Positions 58,091 through 64,000 of a DNA stretch of 64,000 nt are shown piece by piece. The notes below the pieces were generated by a model. That model was not told the DNA's origin, made no database searches, and saw only the letters and a list, made by a program, of their open reading frames with translations. The DNA is taken from the NCBI RefSeq assembly GCF_010548305.1, contig NZ_JAAGLV010000001.1, positions 186,001 through 250,000 on the forward strand. Direction: 5' to 3'. Origin of the DNA: Streptomyces sp. SID13031 (lineage in GTDB: Bacteria > Actinomycetota > Actinomycetes > Propionibacteriales > Kribbellaceae). The number at the start of each line of letters is the position of its first letter. Positions within the stretch are counted from its first letter, which is position 1. The position numbers were made by a program, and so were the translations under genes.

Positions 58091-59341
58091 CTAGGAGCGC
58101 AGCGGACGGCGGGCGAGTTTGGCCAGGCCGGCGGTGTCGACGCCGATCAGCCGATCGAGCTCCTTCGTGTCGACGGCGCCGCACTCGAGCCCACGGAGTA
58201 CGAAGCCAGCGAGGGCGGCAGCCGTCGCAGGCTCGTCCAGGTAGCCAGAGTCGCCGCCTTCGACATAGGCGCGCAGCCGGGCGGCCGCAGTGTCGAGGCC
58301 TTCGCGGTAGAACAGGTACGTCGCGACGTAGCGGCTCGGCAGTTGGGCCGGGTGCATGTCCCAGCCCTGATAGATGCCGCGGACGAGCGAGCGCAGTACG
58401 AGCCGCTTGTGAAGCCGCCAGGCGGCGTGCACCTTCTCCCGATCGCCGACCGGGAGCACGTTGGTGGAGCCGTCACAGACGAACACCCCCGTACCTGCCG
58501 CGGCCAACTGCATCACGTCCTTGGCATGGTCAGCGACCGGATGCTCCATGCTCTGGTACGCCGCCGCGACGCCCAGCGAAGCCGAGTAGTCGTAGGTGCC
58601 GTAGTGCAGGCCGGTCACTCGCCCCGCGCCGGCTCTGATCATCCCGGGCAGGGGAGTCGTGCCATCCGGGCCGAGGATCGCCTGCGGCGTCTCCACCTGG
58701 ATCTCGAACTTCAGCGACCCCGAAGACACCCCGTATGTGCGCTCGACCGCCTCGAGCACGATCACCATCGCCTCGATCTGCTCGACCGACGTGACCTTGG
58801 CGAGCGTGATCACGAACCCATCCGTCAACGCACCGGCTCCGGCCAGCTCGCCGACGAACAGGTTGAGCGTCCGCACCCCGCGGCGACGGCTGGGCGCTTC
58901 GAGCGATTTGATCCGAAGACCGTGGTACGGCGGCGCCGTTCCCGCCTTGACGAGCTCGGCCAACGCCCGGGCAGCACCAAGCGCAGCCTCATCCTCCTGC
59001 TCGTCGGGCCGGTTCCCGTAGCCGTCCTCGAAGTCGATGCGCAGATCCTCGATCGGCTCGCGCTCCAGCTTCGCCCGGACCCGCTCGTACACCTCGACTG
59101 CGTGATCGGCCGGCAGGTCGAGCGCCTTGGCCAGGTCGTCCTCCGACTTACCGTGCTCGTCGAGCGCGGCCCGAGCTTGTGCCGCCCACTCGCCCACGGT
59201 CGCGGCGTCGAACCGGTCGGCGGGCACATAGACGGTGTGTACCGGCTGCCTGACCCCGCGATCGCCCGGGTAGAGCGACGTCAACGCCGCGTCTGCCGCT
59301 GCCAGCCGCTGGTCCAGTTCGGCAAGGAGTGCGTCTTCCAC
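58091..59341 (-). CDS. DUF6986 / HpcH-HpaI aldolase-like protein of urate clusters
   Basis: 416 residues. A citrate-lyase-beta/aldolase-like barrel is suggested by DLRIDFEDGYGNRPDEQEDE, GLRIKSLEAPSRRRGVRTLN, LKFEIQVETPQAILGPDG and GRVTGLHYGTYDYSASLGVA. It co-occurs with uricase genes in many actinomycetes, as I recall, but its reaction is not established to my knowledge. A role in glyoxylate or ureidoglycolate disposal is plausible. 25-bp gap after the 8-oxoguanine deaminase gene. Confidence 0.82.
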   Translation of the reverse strand: MEDALLAELDQRLAAADAALTSLYPGDRGVRQPVHTVYVPADRFDAATVGEWAAQARAALDEHGKSEDDLAKALDLPADHAVEVYERVRAKLEREPIEDLRIDFEDGYGNRPDEQEDEAALGAARALAELVKAGTAPPYHGLRIKSLEAPSRRRGVRTLNLFVGELAGAGALTDGFVITLAKVTSVEQIEAMVIVLEAVERTYGVSSGSLKFEIQVETPQAILGPDGTTPLPGMIRAGAGRVTGLHYGTYDYSASLGVAAAYQSMEHPVADHAKDVMQLAAAGTGVFVCDGSTNVLPVGDREKVHAAWRLHKRLVLRSLVRGIYQGWDMHPAQLPSRYVATYLFYREGLDTAAARLRAYVEGGDSGYLDEPATAAALAGFVLRGLECGAVDTKELDRLIGVDTAGLAKLARRPLRS

Positions 59342-59365
59342 TGGTGCGCCTCTCGATCCTCTTGG

Positions 59366-60715
59366 TCAGGTCGCTCGGGTGACAAGGGTTTGCTGGGTCT
59401 TCGCTACTTGCCGGGCCAGGGCGGATTCGTCGACGGTGATGACTGCGTCATGTTCTACGACGGGCCGTCCGTTGACCAGCAGCAACTCCAGCGGCGGTGG
59501 GGTGCCGAGGATCAGCGCGGCCACGGGGTCGGCGATGCCGGCGTGCGCGAGGGTGTCGAGGCGCCAGACGGCCAGGTCGGCCAGCTTGCCGACTTCCAGG
59601 GAGCCGATCTCGTCCGAGCGGCCGAGGATGCGAGCGCCGTCCAAGGTGGCCAGCTCTAGTGCTGTACGGACGTCGAGGGCTTGGGGGCCGCCTCGGGCTC
59701 GGGCGAAGAGCAGGGCGTGGCGGGCCTCCTCCAAAAGGCTTCCAGCTTCGTTGCTGGCGGCACCATCCACGCCGAGACCGACCGGGCAACCGGCTGCCCG
59801 CAGGTCGGCGACGCGGGCGATACCGGCGCCCAGACGTGCGTTGGAACTCGGACAGTGGGATACGCCGGTGCCTGATTGGCCGAGGCGTTTTACCTCTGCA
59901 TCGTCGAAGTGGATGCCATGTGCGAACCACACGTCCGACCCGGTCCAGCCCAGCTCAGCGGCGTACTCCGATGGCGTACAGCCGAATCTCTCGTCGCACC
60001 AGTCGGCCTCGTCGGTGGTCTCGGCGAGGTGGGTGTGCAGCCGGACGCCCTTGCGGCGGGCGAGTTCGGCCGCCTCGCGCATGAGCTCGCCGGTGACGCT
60101 GAACGGCGAACACGGTGCGACCACGATCTGCAGCATCGAGCCAGGCGCGGGATCGTGCCAGCGGTCGATCGCTGCCTCGGTGGCGAGCAGGATCTCGTCA
60201 CGATCCTCCACCACCGAGTCGGGCGGGAGCCCACCGTCCTTCTGGCTGAGGTCCATCGAGCCACGCGCCGGGTGGAACCGCAGTCCCACCTTCGCGGCGG
60301 CGGAGATCTCCGCTTCCAGCAGGTCGCCGGCGCCGCGCGGAAAGACGTAGTGGTGATCCGCCACCGTCGTGCAGCCGGTGCGGGCGAGCTGGGTCAGCGC
60401 GCCCTGGGCCGCCACGTGCACGGACTCCTCGTCGATGCCGGCCCAGACCGGGTAGAGCGTGTTGAGCCAGCCGAAGAGAGTCGCGTCGGCGGCGAGGCCA
60501 CGCGTCACCCACTGGTACAGGTGCTGGTGGGTGTTGACGAAGCCGGGCGTGACGAGGCAACCGTGCCCGTCGATCACCCGGGCTCCCTCGTACGCCGGTG
60601 CCGGGCCGGGGTCGACCGCGATGATGCGGTTGCCTTCAGCAACTACGTGGCCGGTGGTCAGTTCGCGTCGGTCCCGGTCGAGCGTGACGACGGTTGCGCC
60701 GTCGATGACGATCAA
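59366..60715 (-). CDS. 8-oxoguanine deaminase (amidohydrolase)
   Basis: 449 residues. Amidohydrolase metal motifs: LVTPGFVNTHQHLYQWVTRG (HxH), VRLHTHLAETTDEADWCDER, WFAHGIHFDDAEVKRLG and GLGVDGAASNEAGSLLEEAR (Asp). The combination NTHQHLYQWVTRG with GVDGAASNE is typical of 8-oxoguanine deaminases, which form urate directly. Overlaps uricase by 4 bp, so product and next enzyme are coupled. Guanine deaminase-like alternatives are possible, but a better guanine deaminase is at 62454. Confidence 0.87.
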   Translation of the reverse strand: MIVIDGATVVTLDRDRRELTTGHVVAEGNRIIAVDPGPAPAYEGARVIDGHGCLVTPGFVNTHQHLYQWVTRGLAADATLFGWLNTLYPVWAGIDEESVHVAAQGALTQLARTGCTTVADHHYVFPRGAGDLLEAEISAAAKVGLRFHPARGSMDLSQKDGGLPPDSVVEDRDEILLATEAAIDRWHDPAPGSMLQIVVAPCSPFSVTGELMREAAELARRKGVRLHTHLAETTDEADWCDERFGCTPSEYAAELGWTGSDVWFAHGIHFDDAEVKRLGQSGTGVSHCPSSNARLGAGIARVADLRAAGCPVGLGVDGAASNEAGSLLEEARHALLFARARGGPQALDVRTALELATLDGARILGRSDEIGSLEVGKLADLAVWRLDTLAHAGIADPVAALILGTPPPLELLLVNGRPVVEHDAVITVDESALARQVAKTQQTLVTRAT

Positions 60716-61617
60716 CAGAACCCCGGTACCGCGTGCCAGGCCGCTCCCGCATCGCTGGCGTCGTCGCGCACCACGCTGGCCTCGATCAGCCCGTAGGGCC
60801 GGTCGGCGGCGATGAAGACCTCACCAGGGTTCTCCACGTCGAAGGGGCTCAGGTCGACCAGGAAGTGGTGCTTGTTGGGTGCCGAGAACTTGATCTCCGC
60901 GACCTCGGGGTGCTGCTGCAGGACGGCCTCGCCCATCCCGTACAGGGTCTGCTGGAGCGCGAGGCTGTGGATGCGGGCGAACTGCTCGAGCAGCAGACCC
61001 TTGATCTGGTCGTACGACTTGTCCCAGTCGACCTCGGTGTGGTCGTAGCGCCAGCGGGCGACGAGCGAGGTCGCCAGGATGCGGTCGTCGGTCTCCTTCA
61101 GGGTCGTGTACTTGTCCTTGAGGAAGCCGTGGAACTCCGAGCCGGTGGACTTGAGCACGGTGAGGTCGCGGATACCCGACACCACGTACGCCTTGCGGGT
61201 GTCGCCGCGGCCCTCGACGTTGACGACGGTCGTACGGATGCCGCTGCCGCTGCGGACGAACGAGTGGTCGTGGCCGGTGCCGTCGACGGAGATCCGCTCC
61301 CACGGGTACTCCTCGATCTCGACCCGGGCGCCGTCGGCCGCTTCCGAGGCGTTGAGGAACTGGTCGCCGAGGGTGAGGGCGAAGTCCTCGATCGCGCCGA
61401 TGCCCTTCTCCTTGGCGAAGGCGAAGGCGGTGTTCTTCTGGCTGTCCGTCGGCAGTACGTCGGACTGGTCGCCGGTCGTGTGCGCGTTCTCGAACCGGCC
61501 GCGCAGCGCGGAGGAGACGCTGAGGTCGCGGATCTGGTGCCGGGGGGTGTCACGGTAGATGCGAACGACCCGGCTCTCGGCCTTGCCGTACTGATTGGCT
61601 CCCAGGTGGATCGCCAT
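60712..61617 (-). CDS. uaZ: Urate oxidase (uricase)
   Basis: 301 residues. Uricase tunnel-fold features: NQYGKAESRVVRIYRDTPRH (catalytic Lys/Thr region), HTTGDQSDVLPTDSQKNTAF, HDHSFVRSGSGIRTTVVNVE and EIKFSAPNKHHFLVDLSPFD. It converts urate to 5-hydroxyisourate with O2, cofactor-free. Gene order HIU hydrolase, uricase, 8-oxoguanine deaminase matches the pathway. Only 4 bp separate it from the hydrolase gene. Confidence 0.95.
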   Translation of the reverse strand: MAIHLGANQYGKAESRVVRIYRDTPRHQIRDLSVSSALRGRFENAHTTGDQSDVLPTDSQKNTAFAFAKEKGIGAIEDFALTLGDQFLNASEAADGARVEIEEYPWERISVDGTGHDHSFVRSGSGIRTTVVNVEGRGDTRKAYVVSGIRDLTVLKSTGSEFHGFLKDKYTTLKETDDRILATSLVARWRYDHTEVDWDKSYDQIKGLLLEQFARIHSLALQQTLYGMGEAVLQQHPEVAEIKFSAPNKHHFLVDLSPFDVENPGEVFIAADRPYGLIEASVVRDDASDAGAAWHAVPGFC

Positions 61618-61621
61618 CGGA

Positions 61622-61948
61622 TCAGCTCCCTCGATAGGTGGAAAAGGCGAACGGGCTGAGCAGCAACGGAACGTGGTAGTGCCGCTCGTCGGTGATCAGG
61701 AAGGTCACGGTGACCTCGGGGAAAAAGAACTCTTGGCCAGACGCGCGCCCGTAGGCGGCGACGTCGAACCGAAGTTGATAGGTGCCAGGTGCCAGCGCTT
61801 CGGCGGTGAACTCGGAGATCCGCCCGTCCTGGTCGGTGGTGTTGCTTCCGACAACCTCGGGTGGGGTGATGCTGGAGAGCTGGACCGTAACTCCTGGGGC
61901 GGGTTTGCCTAGGGCGGTGTCGAGGATGTGGGTGCTGACGGTGCTCAT
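61622..61948 (-). CDS. uraH: 5-hydroxyisourate hydrolase (transthyretin-like)
   Basis: 108 residues, standard length. STHILDTALGKPAPGVTVQL at the N-terminus and the C-terminal YHVPLLLSPFAFSTYRGS (YRGS signature) define HIU hydrolases. It opens the ring of 5-hydroxyisourate to OHCU. The start overlaps the OHCU decarboxylase stop by 4 bp. Confidence 0.95.
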   Translation of the reverse strand: MSTVSTHILDTALGKPAPGVTVQLSSITPPEVVGSNTTDQDGRISEFTAEALAPGTYQLRFDVAAYGRASGQEFFFPEVTVTFLITDERHYHVPLLLSPFAFSTYRGS

Positions 61949-62457
61949 GCGGGGACCTCTCGGTCGGCGGTGATGAGTTTGGCCAGGCGGAGTAGGGCTA
62001 TCTTGCGGAGTTCTTCGCGTACTACGGATGCCTCGGTGCTGGGGTCGTTCGTCAGGCGCCGGTGAAGAGCAGTGAGCATTTCGTCGGCTGACAGGCCGGT
62101 GGCGCAGATCAGGAAGACCCGGTTGAAGCGGTGTTCGTAGTCGCGGTTGCCTGCTGCGAGAGCTGCGCGGACCTCCGGGTCGTCGCCTACCCCCGACTGT
62201 TCCTTGCGGGACCAGGCGGCTTCGGTGGTGTTGCCGGTGGTGCGGTCCCCGATTCGGGGGTGGGCTGCCAGGGCCAGGGCGACTTCGTCGTCCGAGAGAG
62301 CGCGGGCTGCCTGGTCTGCGACTTCGGTGAGCGCGTCGGCGTCGGCGTACGGGCGGCCGGCCAGGACACGATCGACCCAGCTCGGGACGTCGCAGCAGGC
62401 GGCTAGTCGGGGGCGCAGTTGGGCGGCTGGGGTGGTGTTGAGGTCTTGCAGGTTCAT
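61945..62457 (-). CDS. uraD: 2-oxo-4-hydroxy-4-carboxy-5-ureidoimidazoline (OHCU) decarboxylase
   Basis: 170 residues, all-helical family. ALAAHPRIGDRTTGNTTEAA holds the conserved catalytic His (HPRIG). KEQSGVGDDPEVRAALAAGN and YEHRFNRVFLICATGLSADE are also family hallmarks. It decarboxylates OHCU to S-allantoin. Overlaps on both sides with guanine deaminase and HIU hydrolase genes. Confidence 0.94.
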   Translation of the reverse strand: MNLQDLNTTPAAQLRPRLAACCDVPSWVDRVLAGRPYADADALTEVADQAARALSDDEVALALAAHPRIGDRTTGNTTEAAWSRKEQSGVGDDPEVRAALAAGNRDYEHRFNRVFLICATGLSADEMLTALHRRLTNDPSTEASVVREELRKIALLRLAKLITADREVPA

Positions 62458-63752
62458 CCCGCCTCCACGGAGGAATCGGTCAGCAGGCGGCCGTCGATCC
62501 AGACGGCGCGGATGTCGGCGGGAGTGCCGAGCGTGAAGACCCGCGCCAGAGCGTCCTCGGCATCCTCGGCGTGCTCCAGCCCGACCGCCAGCGGTGAGCC
62601 TGCGGCCGGCCGCAGGAGTTGGGCATCGAAGCGCTTGCCGACACTCAAGTCACCGACCTCGCTGAGCCCGAGCGCCTCCGCACCGGCGGCAGTTGCCAGA
62701 TGCAACAAATGTGCCGAGTTGAGTGGAAGACCGTGATCGCCCATCAGCTGCTGACAGAAATAGGCCTGCAAACCTTCCTTCAGCAACGAGAAGCCGGTAC
62801 CAGCGCCGACATCCGACCCGAGCGCAACCCGTACGCCGTGCTCGAGATGCCGCGTGAGCGGGAACAGCCCACTCCCCAACGCGGCATTGCTCGTCGGGCA
62901 GTGCGCCACCGTGGCCCCCGCATCCGCGAGTAGTTTGAGCTCGCCGTCGGTCGGGTGGACATTGTGCGCGAGCACACTCCGATGGTCGACCAGCCCGTGC
63001 TTGTCGTACGTGCTGACGTAGTCGCTGCCACCGAAAAGCTCCGCCACGGTGGCGATCTCCGCCAGGTTCTCATTGAGGTGTGAGGTGAACAGCGAGCCCG
63101 GGATCTCCGCCAGCATCGTGTGGCAGGCCGCGAGGAGATCGTCGGTGCAGGACAGCGAGAAGCGTGGCGTCACGGCGTACCGGTTGCGCCCGACGCCGTG
63201 CCAGCGCGACGCCAGCGCGAGCGACTCGGTGTAGGCGCGCTCCGGCGTGGTGAGCAGGTCCGCGCGGATGATCCGGTCGCTCACGACCAGCCCGCTGGTG
63301 ATCCGCAGGCCGACCCGCGAGGCAGCCGTGAAGAGTGTGTCGACGGCCGATGCGAAGTGCGCCCCGAAGACCAGCGCGCTCGTCGTACCGGCGGCCGCGA
63401 GACCGCTGACGAACTCATCGGCCACCCCCGACGCATACGCACCGTCAGCCATCCGCGCTTCCGCGGGCAGCGCATACCGGTCGAGCCATTCCAGCAGCGG
63501 CATCCCCATCCCGCCGACCGCGCGGATCTGCGGGAAGTGCACGTGCGTGTCCACGAACCCGGGCAGCACGAGGCCGCCGGTCAGGTCGACGACCCGCTCG
63601 GCGGGGTGTGCGTCGCGCAGTTCCGCGAAGTCCCCGCGGGCGGTGATCAGCCCGTCCTCGACCAGTAGGGCGGCGTCGGTGGCGACGCGCAGTTCGCCAC
63701 CGGTGAACGGGTTGTGCGGGGTATCGAGGAACGTGCCTCTGAACAGGGTCAT
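62454..63752 (-). CDS. guaD: Guanine deaminase (amidohydrolase)
   Basis: 432 residues. Metal site motifs: LVLPGFVDTHVHFPQIRAVG, SLFTSHLNENLAEIATVAEL, SVLAHNVHPTDGELKLLADA and RVALGSDVGAGTGFSLLKEG. The FVDTHVHFPQ segment and SDVGAGTGFS are guanine deaminase hallmarks. It yields xanthine, the substrate of the xanthine dehydrogenase implied by the adjacent xdhC. Its ATG overlaps the xdhC stop. Confidence 0.9.
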   Translation of the reverse strand: MTLFRGTFLDTPHNPFTGGELRVATDAALLVEDGLITARGDFAELRDAHPAERVVDLTGGLVLPGFVDTHVHFPQIRAVGGMGMPLLEWLDRYALPAEARMADGAYASGVADEFVSGLAAAGTTSALVFGAHFASAVDTLFTAASRVGLRITSGLVVSDRIIRADLLTTPERAYTESLALASRWHGVGRNRYAVTPRFSLSCTDDLLAACHTMLAEIPGSLFTSHLNENLAEIATVAELFGGSDYVSTYDKHGLVDHRSVLAHNVHPTDGELKLLADAGATVAHCPTSNAALGSGLFPLTRHLEHGVRVALGSDVGAGTGFSLLKEGLQAYFCQQLMGDHGLPLNSAHLLHLATAAGAEALGLSEVGDLSVGKRFDAQLLRPAAGSPLAVGLEHAEDAEDALARVFTLGTPADIRAVWIDGRLLTDSSVEAG

Positions 63753-64000
63753 GCTTTCGCCTCACGGTGAACCGGCGCGGAGTTGCGCTCGGCAACGAAC
63801 AGTTGGAGCAGCCAGGCGGCCACGCTGACCGCGATCACGGCCGGCTCCTTGCCGGGCAGGTCGGACAGCCCGATCGGCGTCGTGATCGAGTCGATCGCCT
63901 CGACCGAGTTGCCGTCGTCGGCGAGCTTCTGCCGGAACCGGGCCCACTTCGCGCGGGACCCGATCAGCCCGATCGTCGCCAGCTGCCCATTGCGCAGGGC
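63749..64000 (-). CDS. xdhC: XdhC-family protein, C-terminal fragment (runs off the window)
   Basis: The last 83 residues are present. IGLIGSRAKWARFRQKLADD and TTPIGLSDLPGKEPAVIAVS followed by VAAWLLQLF are the C-terminal Rossmann signature of XdhC, the molybdenum cofactor insertion factor for xanthine dehydrogenase. The gene continues beyond base 64000, so xdhA/B are probably just outside. Its stop overlaps the guaD start (ATGA). Confidence 0.88.
   Translation of the reverse strand, partial: ALRNGQLATIGLIGSRAKWARFRQKLADDGNSVEAIDSITTPIGLSDLPGKEPAVIAVSVAAWLLQLFVAERNSAPVHREAKA

Overview
The window is high-GC actinobacterial DNA. The gene content (a SARP regulator, a RamB/PrpR-type methylcitrate regulator, a DUF222/13E12 HNH gene, Actinobacteria-style uric acid catabolism) fits a Propionibacteriales or Streptomyces-like soil actinomycete; Kribbella is my best guess, by inference only. 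No rRNA, tRNA or CRISPR array was seen.

Layout. (1) 1-3013: the end of a branched-chain (valine) catabolic operon: acyl-CoA dehydrogenase end, 3-hydroxyisobutyryl-CoA hydrolase, 3-hydroxyisobutyrate dehydrogenase and enoyl-CoA hydratase, all coupled by ATGA overlaps. (2) 3029-7893: a lower-GC defence island bounded by inverted copies of a ~95-bp repeat. It carries a complete type III CBASS (CD-NTase, HORMA, TRIP13-like AAA+, NucC nuclease) and a divergent HTH/HipA-N-like/HIRAN protein. (3) 7909-12952: the methylcitrate cycle prpD-prpB-prpC and its divergently controlled RamB/PrpR-like regulator, with several TTCGCAA-type boxes. (4) 13053-16432: alpha-L-fucosidase, a secreted metallopeptidase and an ECF sigma factor.

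(5) 16678-43488: a large, NRPS/PKS-free biosynthetic gene cluster, the most interesting part of the window. Its core is a seven-gene minus-strand operon: N-hydroxylating monooxygenase, PP-loop ATPase, cupin, MetRS-like protein, DAO-type FAD oxidase, ATP-grasp ligase and a solute-binding-protein homologue without a signal peptide. The cupin, MetRS-like and monooxygenase set is the known recipe for N-N bond (hydrazine) formation, but here the usual cupin-MetRS fusion is split into two overlapping genes. Around it are a second monooxygenase with another ATP-grasp ligase and an antiporter, a glutamate mutase pair coupled to an asparagine-synthetase-like class II aaRS paralogue, an arginine-hydrolase-family enzyme, a circularly permuted ATP-grasp, a P450, an FMN glutamate-synthase-like enzyme, transporters and a SARP regulator. 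Three operons share a TGTATCA promoter element; one has heptamer direct repeats at 11-bp spacing, the hallmark of SARP operators. Together these suggest a ligase-assembled, hydrazine-containing peptide-like metabolite, possibly with 3-methylaspartate or 3-methylasparagine.

(6) 43624-48381: a TetR-controlled catabolic operon (FAH-family, cyclase-family, MFS) with two palindromic operators, then a lipoate-ligase-family gene. (7) 48404-53134: decaying DNA: an internally deleted IS481-type element with 15-bp target duplications, a DUF222 HNH gene, a MOSC protein, a wrecked FAD-linked oxidase and a truncated LysR. (8) 53209-57172: a ferric-reductase-like flavoprotein, two small exported proteins with matching tails, and a two-component system. 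(9) 57264-64000: IclR-regulated purine/uric acid catabolism: DUF6986 aldolase-like, 8-oxoguanine deaminase, uricase, HIU hydrolase, OHCU decarboxylase, guanine deaminase and the end of xdhC.
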